A DNA stretch of 64,000 nucleotides, taken from positions 284,501 through 348,500 of the forward strand of contig JADJOD010000001.1 in assembly GCA_016713985.1 (NCBI GenBank), written 5' to 3'. This document shows, in pieces, positions 34,772-43,894 of this stretch (position 1 is its first letter; the number at the start of each line of letters is the position of its first letter). Origin of the DNA: Lewinellaceae bacterium (GTDB lineage Bacteria; Bacteroidota; Bacteroidia; Chitinophagales; Saprospiraceae). The translations under genes were made by a program, and so were the position numbers. Below the pieces are notes generated by a model, which saw only the letters and a program-made list of their open reading frames with translations, made no database searches and was not told the DNA's origin.

Positions 34772-35911
34772 ATGAAACGATCTCCGGGAACCGGTTCTGC
34801 CAAAACATCCGCGTATACGTCCGAAGCCTTGCAACCCTCCGTTCCGGACGACACGATCATTCGTCCGCACGCCGAAACGGCCTATGCACACGAACTGGCG
34901 GCGCTGGCGGCGACCGACGACCGGCCCCGGCCGGCCAGTTGGCGGCTGTCGCCCTGGGCCGTCGTCACCTATTTGCTGGGGGGCAAAGCCGGCGAAACCG
35001 TGATCGAGCCGAAGTATTACGGCCAGCGCCGCCTCATTGAAATTGCCGTGGCCACGCTGGCGACCGATCGCGCCTTGCTCCTGCTCGGCGTGCCGGGCAC
35101 CGCCAAAACCTGGGTAAGCGAACACCTGGCGGCGGCTATCAGCGGCGACAGCACCCTGCTCGTGCAGGGCACGGCCGGGATGAACGAAGAAAACCTGCGC
35201 TACGGCTGGAATTACGCCCGCCTGCTCGCTGAAGGGCCTTCCGAAAAAGCGCTCGTGCCAAGTCCCGTCATGAACGCCCTGCGCGACGGAAAAATCGTAC
35301 GGGTGGAAGAACTGACGCGTATCCCCGCCGACGTGCAGGATTCGCTCATCACACTCCTCTCGGAAAAAACACTGCCCGTTCCCGAACTCAGCACAGAGGT
35401 TCAGGCCCGCCGGGGTTTTAACCTGATCGCTACTTCCAACGACCGCGACAAAGGTGTAAACGAACTTTCGGCCGCCCTGCGCCGCCGTTTTAATACGGTG
35501 GTGCTGCCTTTGCCCGATTCCCTGGATGAAGAGGTGACGATCGTGCAAAATCGCGTGGCAGCCCTCGGCAAATCACTTGAATTACCCCCTGAAGCGGCGC
35601 CCTTGCGTGAAATCCAGCGACTCGTGACGGTGTTTCGTGAACTCCGGAGCGGCAAAACGGAGGATGGCCGCGAAAAGATCAAAAGCCCGACCGCTACCCT
35701 CAGCACCGCCGAAGCCATTTCCGTCATCCACCAGGGGCAGTCGCTGGCCGTTCACTTCGGCGACGGCGAATTGCGCGCCCACGACCTCGCCGCCGGACTA
35801 AGCGGCGCCATTATAAAAAGACCCGGGTACGGATGCCGCCGTCTGGCAGGAATACCTGGAGACCGTGGTGAAAAAACGGGATGGCTGGCAGGATTTGTAC
35901 CGGGCCTGTAA
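34772..35911 (+). CDS. MoxR-type AAA+ ATPase, 3' frameshift
   Basis: 379 aa as it stands. Walker A is GVPGTAKTW, Walker B region KIVRVEEL, sensor-1 IATSNDRD and arginine-finger region ALRRRFNTV. It belongs to the MoxR branch that pairs with DUF5682/DUF5691/vWA partners. After SGAIIK the frame slips: dropping one A from the A-run near 35815 gives DPGTDAAVWQEYLETVVKKR and a natural end, KELQS, at the TAA 35925-35927. The printed frame instead ends AGFVPGL at 35911. The ATPase core is unaffected, so the protein may still work. Confidence 0.85.
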   Translation: MKRSPGTGSAKTSAYTSEALQPSVPDDTIIRPHAETAYAHELAALAATDDRPRPASWRLSPWAVVTYLLGGKAGETVIEPKYYGQRRLIEIAVATLATDRALLLLGVPGTAKTWVSEHLAAAISGDSTLLVQGTAGMNEENLRYGWNYARLLAEGPSEKALVPSPVMNALRDGKIVRVEELTRIPADVQDSLITLLSEKTLPVPELSTEVQARRGFNLIATSNDRDKGVNELSAALRRRFNTVVLPLPDSLDEEVTIVQNRVAALGKSLELPPEAAPLREIQRLVTVFRELRSGKTEDGREKIKSPTATLSTAEAISVIHQGQSLAVHFGDGELRAHDLAAGLSGAIIKRPGYGCRRLAGIPGDRGEKTGWLAGFVPGL

Positions 35912-35938
35912 AGAACTTCAGTCTTAAAGGGGGCTCGC

Positions 35939-36014
35939 AAGTCATTTTACCTTGTAAATTGCACATTGATCATTGTACATTTTTCAATGACCAATGACCA
36001 ATTTTAAATGACTT
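35939..36014. repeat. hairpin repeat built of CAATGAC units
   Basis: AAGTCATTTTA (35939-35949) faces TAAATGACTT (36005-36014), and inside it AATTGCACATTGATCATTG faces CAATGACCAATGACCAATT. The arms consist of 7-nt CAATGAC-like units. It occupies the spacer between the MoxR gene and the TlpA-like gene. Confidence 0.6.
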
Positions 36015-36111
36015 ACAAGACGCCCGCTGATTTGTAAGAGCCGGAGAGCGATAACAAATATGAAATAATTCATACCTTTCGCTACCTTTTTGCGCCATCC
36101 ATCCGTGTAAA

Positions 36112-37542
36112 ATGATCCGAAAAAGAATCCTCGCCGGTTGCCTGTTTTTCTGCTTTTGTATTTCCGCCCGTGCCGCCATCGTCTCGGGCGTCTTTAAAAA
36201 TGCATCTCCCGGCGGCATCGTGCAGATATTTGTGCCGCACTATTATGTGGACGGGCGAAACGACACCTACTGGGCCGAACTCGACGAGCAGTTGCGGTTT
36301 TCCATCAACGCGGTTGTCCCGGAATCCCAGTTGGTTTTCCTGGTACACAACGAAGAACGGCTGCCCATTTTTCTGGAGCCGGAGGATACCCTGGTTATTC
36401 GCGCCGACCTGTTTCAATTTCCACTGGTTGTTTCTTTCAGTGGCCGAAGCGGCGCCAACAACCGCCTGTTGCACCAATATTTTCGGGAAAACCCGCCGGA
36501 TTACGACGAATTGAACAATATCCGCTTCAAAATCGGGCAATGGTGGGCTGTCGTGGAGCACCTGATGAACGAACGAATGGAATCACTCGATCCGGTTTCG
36601 TTCCGGGAATTTCTGGATAAACGCAAAACAGCCGCCGCTTCCCTGCTCGACGATTTTGCGGGCAAAAACGCGGGCGCTCTCACGCCGGCTTTTTTCGACT
36701 GGATGGCTTCGGAGATTTCTTATTCCTGGGCCTACCACCTGTTGTTTTACGGTCAGGTGTACGGCAACCGGTACCAGGTACAACCGGAATTTTTCGATTT
36801 TCTGAACGACGCACCCGTGGTCAGCGAGTCGGTGGGTAATGATTGGTACCGATTATTTGTGCAGGCGCTACTGGCGCGGCAAATGGCCAAAAACAACCCT
36901 GCCGGCAGTTCTTTCGCCCGGCAATACGAACTCGCGGGTGAACTGTTGTCCGGCAAAGCCCTTGCGTTTTATCGCTCGGAAATGATCCGTACGGCCTTTT
37001 CGGGAGATCGTTACCGGGAAATTTTGCCGTTGTATACCCATTTTCTGCAAACCAATGAATTCACGGATTACGACGCCAAAGTCACGGATTTGTATGAAAA
37101 AATTGCCCGGGTGGCGCCCGGCACCACAGCCCCGGCGTTTGCCGGAGAAGACGTTGCCGGAAATACGATATCGCTGGCGCAGATGCGCGGCAAAGTAGTG
37201 TACCTGAATTTTTGGGCCAGCTGGTGCAGCGCTTGCCTGAAAAAAATGGAACTGTTTAATGATTATGCCGGCGAACTGACCCGGCAAGGCATCGAGATTG
37301 TCAATATTTCCATCGACGAAAATCCGACCCACTGGCAAAATTCCCTGAATGAACGGGCATTCAAAGGCCATAACATGCTTTCCTCTTCCGGGCGGGAGCG
37401 CAATATTGCCCTGCTGTACGGCGTGGAAGCCGTGCCTCAATACTTTATCGTGGGCAAAGACGGTTCTTTTGCCGAAAAGGCCCCCGGCAATCAGCCCGAA
37501 GACATTAAAAGACAATTGCTTAATCTCACCAAATCGCACTAA
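36112..37542 (+). CDS. TlpA-like thioredoxin-fold lipoprotein/secreted oxidoreductase
   Basis: 476 aa with a signal peptide (LAGCLFFCFCISARA; the Cys at 10 is within the hydrophobic core, so probably not a lipobox). Residues ~25-330 are the beta/helical N-terminal region typical of Bacteroidota TlpA-like proteins. The C-terminal ~140 residues are a thioredoxin fold with active site WASWCSACLKK (C372, C375) and cis-Pro region VEAVPQYFIVG. It likely reduces periplasmic disulfides. Six bp separate it from the TonB-C gene. Confidence 0.88.
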   Translation: MIRKRILAGCLFFCFCISARAAIVSGVFKNASPGGIVQIFVPHYYVDGRNDTYWAELDEQLRFSINAVVPESQLVFLVHNEERLPIFLEPEDTLVIRADLFQFPLVVSFSGRSGANNRLLHQYFRENPPDYDELNNIRFKIGQWWAVVEHLMNERMESLDPVSFREFLDKRKTAAASLLDDFAGKNAGALTPAFFDWMASEISYSWAYHLLFYGQVYGNRYQVQPEFFDFLNDAPVVSESVGNDWYRLFVQALLARQMAKNNPAGSSFARQYELAGELLSGKALAFYRSEMIRTAFSGDRYREILPLYTHFLQTNEFTDYDAKVTDLYEKIARVAPGTTAPAFAGEDVAGNTISLAQMRGKVVYLNFWASWCSACLKKMELFNDYAGELTRQGIEIVNISIDENPTHWQNSLNERAFKGHNMLSSSGRERNIALLYGVEAVPQYFIVGKDGSFAEKAPGNQPEDIKRQLLNLTKSH

Positions 37543-37548
37543 AAACCG

Positions 37549-38301
37549 ATGCGAATACTTTTCGTGGCCCTCTTCCTCGGGGTGGCCTCCATTGCCGTCG
37601 CCCAGTCCGACAGTACAGAAATCCGAACCTTTGTAGCGCAAATGCCCTTTTTCCCGGGTTGTGAGCACTTCAAGGTCAGTGATCCCGACAAACGCACGTG
37701 CAGCGATAAAGCACTTGCCGCTTTTATCAGTTCAAAACTGATTTATCCGGATTCTGCCGCGCAGCGGAATCTGGAGGGTATGGTCGTGGTCAGTTTTATC
37801 GTGGATGCGCAGGGCAATCCCGGCAAATGGCAAGTTTTGCGCGACATTGGCGGCGGATGCGGAGCGGCGGCATTGCAGGTGGTCCGCGCGATGCCCAGGT
37901 GGGAACCGGCCATACACGAAGGGCGCCCCGTGCCGGTAAAACTGATTTTGCCAATCAATTTTTCCTTCAAACGTGCACTTTCCAACGAAGCGGAACAATT
38001 CGCCATCCACTGGGGAAAACTGCACAACGAAGTCATTTCCAAGGCCGATCTGGAAAAAAACGCAGAAGAAGCCATTCTTGTACGCGACGCCTACGGCAAC
38101 CTCGCAGAAGTATTGGAGCTGGAGTTTTTGTCCGAAAAAGGCAAAAAAAGCACATCAGCCAGGGTCAAGGGCAGCGCTCCGGACAAGAAAATGCTCAAAG
38201 TCATCGAACAAACACCGATCGGAGGTACCTTTACCATCAACGCAGGGATACAATACGGCAACGGCTCCCTGCTGGTAAGCCGGACGTTTCAGATAAAGTA
38301 G
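37549..38301 (+). CDS. periplasmic TonB C-terminal domain protein
   Basis: 250 aa with a signal peptide (LFVALFLGVASIAVAQ) rather than a TonB membrane anchor. Residues ~60-145 form a TonB-C fold: LIYPDSAAQRNLEGMVVVSF, VDAQGNPGKWQVLRDIGGGC, MPRWEPAIHEGRPVPVKLIL. Such stand-alone proteins are common in Bacteroidota; they lack the transmembrane segment for energy coupling, so a true TonB role is doubtful. Probably co-transcribed with the TlpA-like gene (6 bp gap). Confidence 0.82.
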   Translation: MRILFVALFLGVASIAVAQSDSTEIRTFVAQMPFFPGCEHFKVSDPDKRTCSDKALAAFISSKLIYPDSAAQRNLEGMVVVSFIVDAQGNPGKWQVLRDIGGGCGAAALQVVRAMPRWEPAIHEGRPVPVKLILPINFSFKRALSNEAEQFAIHWGKLHNEVISKADLEKNAEEAILVRDAYGNLAEVLELEFLSEKGKKSTSARVKGSAPDKKMLKVIEQTPIGGTFTINAGIQYGNGSLLVSRTFQIK

Positions 38302-38331
38302 TTTGGGGCCGGTGCTACTGTTTTTATACAC

Positions 38332-39093
38332 ATGACAAGCAATCATAAAGGCATCTACACCGGCTTGCTGGAAGCCAAAAGTCGCGGCGAAAAACGCCTT
38401 GCTGTGCTGTTTGATCCGGACAAATTGCGGCTGAAAAAAATGGAACAGGCGCTTGATCTCGCCCTGGAATGCGGGGTGGATTACTTTTTTATCGGCGGAA
38501 GCCTGGTGGTCAACAACATGCTCGACGGACTGCTGGCGCAAATCCGGCAGCGGTGCCCCATACCACTCATCCTGTTCCCCGGAAACTCCTTCCAGCTCAG
38601 TTACCGCGCCGACGGTATTTTATTTTTGTCGCTCATCAGCGGCCGCAACCCCGAACTGCTCATCGGGCAGCACGTCATTTCCGCCCCTTTTTTAAAAATG
38701 TCGCCGCTCGAAATCATCAGCACGGGTTATATTCTTGTCGACGGAGGTGTTCAGACGGCCGTTCAATACATGTCCAACACCTACCCGATTCCCGCCAACA
38801 AGGACGATATCGCCGTTTGTACGGCACTGGCGGGTGAATTGTTGGGCCTGAAAATCATATACTTAGATGCGGGATCCGGCGCCCGCACACCCGTTTCGGA
38901 AAGTATGATCGAAGCCGTAAGCGGAGCCGTGGAAGTGCCCCTGATCGTGGGCGGCGGCATTCGTACGCCGGAAAAGATCTCCGCCAACCTGCGGGCCGGG
39001 GCCGACCTCATCGTGGTTGGCAATGCCATCGAACAGGACCCTGCGCTGATCCGGGAGATGGCGGCGGCGGTAAAAGATTTTCAAGCGGCGTAA
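38332..39093 (+). CDS. pcrB: geranylgeranylglyceryl/heptaprenylglyceryl phosphate synthase
   Basis: 253 aa TIM-barrel prenyltransferase of the GGGPS/PcrB family, which joins a polyprenyl diphosphate to sn-glycerol-1-phosphate. Landmarks: VLFDPDKLRLKK, FFIGGSLVV, FPGNSFQLSYRADGILFLS, YLDAGSGA, VGGGIRTPEKI and VVGNAIEQD (phosphate binding). Members in Bacteroidota belong to the GGGPS group; whether archaeal-type ether lipids are made here cannot be told. It is followed by rsgA 71 bp later. Confidence 0.92.
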   Translation: MTSNHKGIYTGLLEAKSRGEKRLAVLFDPDKLRLKKMEQALDLALECGVDYFFIGGSLVVNNMLDGLLAQIRQRCPIPLILFPGNSFQLSYRADGILFLSLISGRNPELLIGQHVISAPFLKMSPLEIISTGYILVDGGVQTAVQYMSNTYPIPANKDDIAVCTALAGELLGLKIIYLDAGSGARTPVSESMIEAVSGAVEVPLIVGGGIRTPEKISANLRAGADLIVVGNAIEQDPALIREMAAAVKDFQAA

Positions 39094-39164
39094 GGAACGA
39101 TTCCGGTTCTTTGCCGGGTTAGTATCGTTTCTGAACGTAAAAGACCCAAATTCCTGATCCTGTT

Positions 39165-39371
39165 ATGCAAACCGGAACCGTCATAAAATCCACCGGCAGT
39201 TGGTACAGCGTCCGAATGGATACATCGGCTGAGGTACTTCAATGCCGTATCGTCGGCAAATTTCGCCTCGACGACATCCCGCTTACCAACCCCGTTGCCG
39301 TGGGTGACCGGGTGGAAGTGCAACCCGAAGGCGCCGGGCAGGGGATGATCAAAAAATCCTGCCGCGTGTGA
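39165..39371 (+). CDS. rsgA: RsgA GTPase, N-terminal (OB-fold) fragment
   Basis: 68 codons of the RsgA OB-fold: MQTGTVIKSTGSWYSVRM, CRIVGKFRLDDIPLTNPVAVGDRVEV. The frame ends CRV after a short A-run (39351-39356). Adding one A gives MIKKILPRVNYVVRQSPRRK, the expected family sequence, and joins the next feature. Thus one base separates this from an intact rsgA. Confidence 0.8.
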   Translation: MQTGTVIKSTGSWYSVRMDTSAEVLQCRIVGKFRLDDIPLTNPVAVGDRVEVQPEGAGQGMIKKSCRV

Positions 39372-40114
39372 ATTACGTCGTGCGGCAGTCGCCGCGCCGC
39401 AAACACGATCTCCATCTGATGGCGGCCAACATGGACCAGGCGATTCTGATCACCACCATCGTACAGCCGGACTTGAAACCGGGTTTTATCGACCGTTTCC
39501 TGGTGATGACCGAACGCGACGAAATTCCCGTCACGATCGTATTTAACAAAGCCGACGTATACGACGAAGCCGATATGGAGCGGTTTGAGGAAATGAAAAA
39601 CATTTACGGAAGTATCGGCTATGGCATTCTGCTCAGCTCCGTGCCGCAAAAACTTGGCCTGGAAGAACTCAAAAGTATACTGAAAGACAAAACCACCCTG
39701 GTGAGCGGGCAATCGGGTGTGGGTAAAAGCACCCTGATCAACGCTATTCAGCCACAACTGGCGCTGCGAACCGGCGAAATCAGCGATTATTCGGGCAAAG
39801 GCCAGCACACCACGACGTTTGCAGAGATGTTTGACCTGGATTTCGGCGGATACATCATCGACACACCGGGTATTAAAACGCTGGGATTCAACGACAAAGA
39901 CAAAGCGAATATCGCGCACAGTTTCCGCGAATTTTTTGCACTTTCCCATAACTGCCGCTTTGGCGGCGCCTGCCTGCACCGCGACGAGCCCGGTTGCGCC
40001 GTTCACGAAGCGCTCCGCAACGGCGAAGTCAGCGAATTGCGTTTTTCCAATTATCTTACTCTGCTCGACGAAGTGGAGGACCAAAACTACTGGGAACGCC
40101 GCAAGGAATTCTGA
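39368..40114 (+). CDS. rsgA: RsgA ribosome-assembly GTPase, C-terminal part
   Basis: 248 aa as read from a start created by the slip. It carries the circularly permuted GTPase domain: NKxD motif FNKADVYD, then P-loop GQSGVGKSTLIN, then DTPGIKTLGF, and the zinc-binding C-terminal CRFGGACLHRDEPGC. RsgA helps 30S subunit maturation. Rejoined with 39165-39371 it is a normal-length ~316-aa RsgA. Because the gene is otherwise perfect, a sequencing indel is the simplest explanation. Confidence 0.88.
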   Translation: MNYVVRQSPRRKHDLHLMAANMDQAILITTIVQPDLKPGFIDRFLVMTERDEIPVTIVFNKADVYDEADMERFEEMKNIYGSIGYGILLSSVPQKLGLEELKSILKDKTTLVSGQSGVGKSTLINAIQPQLALRTGEISDYSGKGQHTTTFAEMFDLDFGGYIIDTPGIKTLGFNDKDKANIAHSFREFFALSHNCRFGGACLHRDEPGCAVHEALRNGEVSELRFSNYLTLLDEVEDQNYWERRKEF

Positions 40115-40170
40115 ATTGATTATTAAATATTACAACATCTGTATTCAGAAACCGTTATTTTGCCAACTTT

Positions 40171-40214
40171 GTCCCTCTTTTATCTCAACGCAGCAAAAAG
40201 AGGGACTCTTTTTT
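40171..40214 (+). terminator. Rho-independent terminator after rsgA
   Basis: GTCCCTCTTTT (40171-40181) pairs perfectly with AAAAGAGGGAC (40196-40206) around a 14-nt loop, followed by TCTTTTTT. Confidence 0.85.
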
Positions 40215-40313
40215 AAGACGTTGTTTGAACTTTCACAAGGCATCTTTTTGCCTCTGTCAGAATACGTCACAACTTCTAACATTCTTTCTTGAACAAATCC
40301 GATTACCGCGCCG

Positions 40314-41021
40314 ATGAAAAAATTGTTTCCATTATTTTCTCTTTGTATTTTAAGCCTGAGTGCCGCCTTTTCGCAACGCAATTCTTACTTTGAAGCCGGT
40401 TTTTTGTTCGGTCTGACCAATTATTCCGGCGACATCGCTGCGTCTGCCATCGAAATTTCCGAAACTCAACCGGGATATGGCGTTTACTTCCGTTATCACT
40501 TTTCAAAATCACTTTCGACCAAAGTTCACGTTTATTCGGGTTCCATTTCGGGCGATGACTCCCATTCTTCCACCCTGAATGTGCGGAAACTGAAGTTTTC
40601 CACCTCGATCGTTGAGTTAGGAGGCTCTGTGGAATGGAAATTATTTGGCCAGGAGCGCTACTCCAGTACAGGTATCCACAATTTTTTCCTCACACCTTAC
40701 GTGTTTATCGGGCTCGGTGTAGCCATTACCGATCCGAAGGCAGAGTATTACGGCGATCCCGGTCTGGCGGAACAATACCTCCGGGCGCCCCTTCCGGAAG
40801 AAGGGCTTCAGAAAAATTTTATTCTGGCGCCCATGGGTGTGGGGTTGCGTGCCGATGTGCTGGACCGGCTGGTGATCGGCCTGGAAGGCGGCTGGCGACC
40901 GGTTTTTTCCGACGACCTCGACGGTATTCATACCAACGGCAACCCGAATAAAGGCGACTGGTACTATTTTGCCGGCGTCACGGTATCTTTTATCCTCAGC
41001 GATCCGCAGCGACGCAGGTAA
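40314..41021 (+). CDS. DUF6089-like outer membrane beta-barrel protein
   Basis: 235 aa. Signal peptide MKKLFPLFSLCILSLSAAFSQ followed by RNSYFEAGFLFGLTNYSGDI, the opening of the DUF6089 family of Bacteroidota. Alternating amphipathic strands (YSSTGIHNFFLTPYVFIGLG) indicate a small outer-membrane barrel; it ends in a strand (YYFAGVTVSFIL) plus a basic tail. It follows the rsgA terminator, so it has its own promoter. Function unknown, sometimes tied to T9SS regions. Confidence 0.82.
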   Translation: MKKLFPLFSLCILSLSAAFSQRNSYFEAGFLFGLTNYSGDIAASAIEISETQPGYGVYFRYHFSKSLSTKVHVYSGSISGDDSHSSTLNVRKLKFSTSIVELGGSVEWKLFGQERYSSTGIHNFFLTPYVFIGLGVAITDPKAEYYGDPGLAEQYLRAPLPEEGLQKNFILAPMGVGLRADVLDRLVIGLEGGWRPVFSDDLDGIHTNGNPNKGDWYYFAGVTVSFILSDPQRRR

Positions 41022-41118
41022 ATCGTTCTGTTCCAAACAGACTACACCCGTTCAGGCCTTTCGACTTTCCGCGGTTTTATACCTTTGGCCGGCTTAAGTC
41101 GAAAGGCCTTTGTTTTCT

Positions 41119-42564
41119 ATGCAAAACGGAATTTTACTTTCCTTCATCGAATTGTATCTGCTTGGTACGGTTGCAATCGGCTGGTGGGCTTCGCGCAGGG
41201 TAAAAACCACCGCCGACTTTGTGGTAGCCGGTAAAAAATTGCCGCTTTTTATGGCGTCCTGTGCATTGTTTGCCACCTGGTTCGGCTCGGAAACCGTGAT
41301 GGGGGCGTCTTCCGAATTTGCACAACACGGCTTGTTGGGGGTTATTGAAGATCCTTTCGGGGCTTCTTTATGCCTGTTGCTCGTAGGATGGTTGATCGCC
41401 CGCCCCTTGTACAGCCTCAACCTGTACACATTTAATGATTTCTTCCGGATCCGTTTCAATAAAAAGGCGGAGGTCATTTCTGCTTTTTTTATGGTGCCGT
41501 CCTATTTTAGTTGGATCGCGGCACAACTGGTGGCCCTGGCCATCGTATTGCAGGCCGTTTGTGGCCTGGAACGGGAATGGGGGGTACTGATCTGCACCCT
41601 TTTTGTACTGGTGTATACTTACATCGGGGGCATGTGGTCCGTTACTATTACCGATTTTGTTCAGACCATCGTTATTGTCATCGGTTTGGTAGCCCTGGCA
41701 ACGGACATGGTGTTGCAGGTGGGTGGTTTTGAAAAAATGGCGGCGGCGGCGCCTGCGGGTTTTTTTCAGTTTTTTCCGGAAGCAAAAACGGGGGATATGA
41801 TCGGCTGGGTAGCTGCATGGATGACCATCGGGCTTGGAAGTATCCCGCAACAAGATGTTTTTCAACGGGTTATGGCGGCAAAAAGCGAACGCACCGCCGT
41901 ATCAGCCTGTTATACTTCTTCCGCGATGTATTTAAGCATCGCCTTTTTACCCCTGATCATTTGTTATTGCGGGCGTATGTTGTACCCCGATCTGCTGGAA
42001 AAAGACCCGCAGATGATGATACCCGCCATGGTGCTCCAACACAGCGGCCTCGGTATGCAGATTTTGTTTTTCGGCGCCCTGCTTTCGGCCATCCTGAGCA
42101 CTTGCAGCGGCGCCATGCTGGCTCCCGCTACCGTAATGGGAGAAAACCTGATCCGTCCCCTGTTTAAAACGATGACCGATGCACAATTGCTGCGAATCAT
42201 GCGCTGGTCGGTTGTAGGGGTTGCCATCGTCACCGGTGGAATGGCGATGATGCGCAATAATATTTACGAATTGGTGGGTGAATCGTCGGCCTTAAGCCTG
42301 GTTTCTTTGTTTAGTCCCTTGATTGCCGGGCTTTACTGGCGGAGCGCCTCCGCTACGGGAGCCATTATCTCCATGATCGGAGGTATGGCGGCCTGGCTGG
42401 CGGCGCTTTGGCTGCTCCCGGAAGCGCCGGAGCAGAACGCTTCCGTGTGGCTGCACATTCCGCCGATGTTGTACGGTTTTGCCGCCGGCATTACCGGAAT
42501 GATTGCCGGAAGTCTGATATGGCCGGAGCGGCGGGTGGAGATACCTGTTGGCGAACAGCCGTGA
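41119..42564 (+). CDS. sodium:solute symporter (SSS family)
   Basis: 481 aa with about 13 membrane helices. Opening LLSFIELYLLGTVAIGWWAS and FVVAGKKLPLFMASCALFATWFGSETVMGASS are typical of SSS proteins of the PutP/YidK-like group; the Na+ site region SIPQQDVFQRVMAAKSERTA is visible. It lacks the soluble insertion of the symporter at 21801. The start at 41119 is an ATG; an upstream TTG at 41110 is less likely. Substrate unknown. The small membrane protein at 42619 follows by 54 bp. Confidence 0.9.
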   Translation: MQNGILLSFIELYLLGTVAIGWWASRRVKTTADFVVAGKKLPLFMASCALFATWFGSETVMGASSEFAQHGLLGVIEDPFGASLCLLLVGWLIARPLYSLNLYTFNDFFRIRFNKKAEVISAFFMVPSYFSWIAAQLVALAIVLQAVCGLEREWGVLICTLFVLVYTYIGGMWSVTITDFVQTIVIVIGLVALATDMVLQVGGFEKMAAAAPAGFFQFFPEAKTGDMIGWVAAWMTIGLGSIPQQDVFQRVMAAKSERTAVSACYTSSAMYLSIAFLPLIICYCGRMLYPDLLEKDPQMMIPAMVLQHSGLGMQILFFGALLSAILSTCSGAMLAPATVMGENLIRPLFKTMTDAQLLRIMRWSVVGVAIVTGGMAMMRNNIYELVGESSALSLVSLFSPLIAGLYWRSASATGAIISMIGGMAAWLAALWLLPEAPEQNASVWLHIPPMLYGFAAGITGMIAGSLIWPERRVEIPVGEQP

Positions 42565-42618
42565 AATACGGTCTTATCAACCAGTGAATCAACGCATTGT
42601 ACAAATCTGAAACAATCT

Positions 42619-43089
42619 ATGGATAAACGTCAAACACTCACTGTACTGCTTGAAATCACCTGGTGGGTCGTTACGGCCGTCGTGGTGCTGGCCACACAAT
42701 ACCCCATCCACAAAGCCATGTACGTATGGCCGTTTGCAAATTGGAACATCGTGTTTGTTGTGGTGTTGGTCACTTTTTCGCGGTATATTTTTTTACTGGA
42801 ACACACGTTTCTGGCCTGGCGGCAGGAAATAAAAGTGGTGTGCCTGCTCCTGATGTTTCCGCTGGCGTTTATCCTGATCGGCGGTTTGAACGCTTTTATG
42901 ACCTTTATTGAAGAAAATACCTGGGAACCCCTGACCGGCCACCTTCCGGTAGCCGATAAAAAATCCATTGAAAGTTATATCTGGAATGAAATGCTCTTTT
43001 TTGGAGCCGGAAGTATCATCGCAACCCCCGTATTCGCCGGACGCCTCATGCTTTCCATCTGGCGCACCCGCAACCGGGGGACGGTGTGA
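42619..43089 (+). CDS. hypothetical four-helix membrane protein
   Basis: 156 aa, four predicted membrane helices: residues ~8-28, 40-60, 73-95 and 130-150 (MLFFGAGSIIATPVFAGRLML). A soluble loop, FIEENTWEPLTGHLPVADKK, sits between helices 3 and 4. No known family. It likely shares a transcript with the preceding symporter, so it may be an accessory subunit (inference). Confidence 0.72.
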   Translation: MDKRQTLTVLLEITWWVVTAVVVLATQYPIHKAMYVWPFANWNIVFVVVLVTFSRYIFLLEHTFLAWRQEIKVVCLLLMFPLAFILIGGLNAFMTFIEENTWEPLTGHLPVADKKSIESYIWNEMLFFGAGSIIATPVFAGRLMLSIWRTRNRGTV

Positions 43090-43173
43090 TCATTACGTCA
43101 TTGGGGTCAAGATAAGTCATTAAACGGCGCAGAGGCCCGGTCGCAATGACATGCCCATAACTCCAATAGAAAC

Positions 43174-43203
43174 GGCCCCTCCGGTAAAAATACCGGAAGG
43201 GCC
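43174..43203. terminator. bidirectional hairpin terminator
   Basis: GGCCCCTCCGGTA (43174-43186) pairs with TACCGGAAGGGCC (43191-43203) with one mismatch around AAAA. It lies between convergent genes. Confidence 0.65.
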
Positions 43204-43231
43204 GCCAGAAAAATTTTCAATCAGGTTTTAT

Positions 43232-43894
43232 TTATTTCATTTTTGCCAGGTCGGCAGTTGCGTCTTGTTGCGGGATCACGCGGTTGGTCCATTCGATTTG
43301 GTCCGGATTGCCGGGTGCTACGAGGTCGAGGGTTTGCATTTCCACCAGCGTAAGGCCGGTAACCTGGTTGCCTTGTGCACCGAATTCGCGGTAGTCGTTG
43401 GCCCAGTTTACTTTGAATTCTTTTACGTCGGCGTTCAGTTGATCGTTGATCGTTGCTACGGTGAGCGAGTTGGGGTTAACGCCTGCTACGAAGTGAGAAC
43501 CGATGTAGTTGCCTTCTTTGTCAAAAACGGAGATGCTGTAAGTTTTGTTACCGCGAACGAAACCGCGGGCGATATTGTAAAGAACGGCGATGTTGCCTTC
43601 CGTTTCAAATTTTGCTACCGGCTCCGGGTAAACGGGCATGCTGCTGAATTGAGCGCTGCGCTCGAGTTCCGGAAGAAACTGGTAGAATTCCCATCCGAGG
43701 CGTTTGGCTTTGGCAGCCGTACGCGTTTCCAGTTGGCCTTGCAGATCCTGTGTATTGAACGTATAGGGAAGCGTTGCTGTCGGGAACTGAGCCAGAAAAT
43801 CCTGAAACGAAGGAGCGTTTTGTGCCGTTGCTTTGAAAGCGAAGAGGCTTGCCAGTGCGATCAGGATGGTCGGAATTGCGGTGGTATTTTTCAT
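43232..43894 (-). CDS. secreted hypothetical protein
   Basis: 220 aa with a signal peptide (IPTILIALASLFAFKATAQ). The mature part starts APSFQDFLAQFPTATLPYTF and contains AVLYNIARGFVRGNKTYSISVFDKEG, a mixed alpha/beta pattern with no catalytic motif that I recognise. Codon use looks strongly biased and regular, which often marks a well-expressed gene. It is convergent with the 42619 gene across the hairpin terminator. Family unknown. Confidence 0.75.
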   Translation of the reverse strand: MKNTTAIPTILIALASLFAFKATAQNAPSFQDFLAQFPTATLPYTFNTQDLQGQLETRTAAKAKRLGWEFYQFLPELERSAQFSSMPVYPEPVAKFETEGNIAVLYNIARGFVRGNKTYSISVFDKEGNYIGSHFVAGVNPNSLTVATINDQLNADVKEFKVNWANDYREFGAQGNQVTGLTLVEMQTLDLVAPGNPDQIEWTNRVIPQQDATADLAKMK

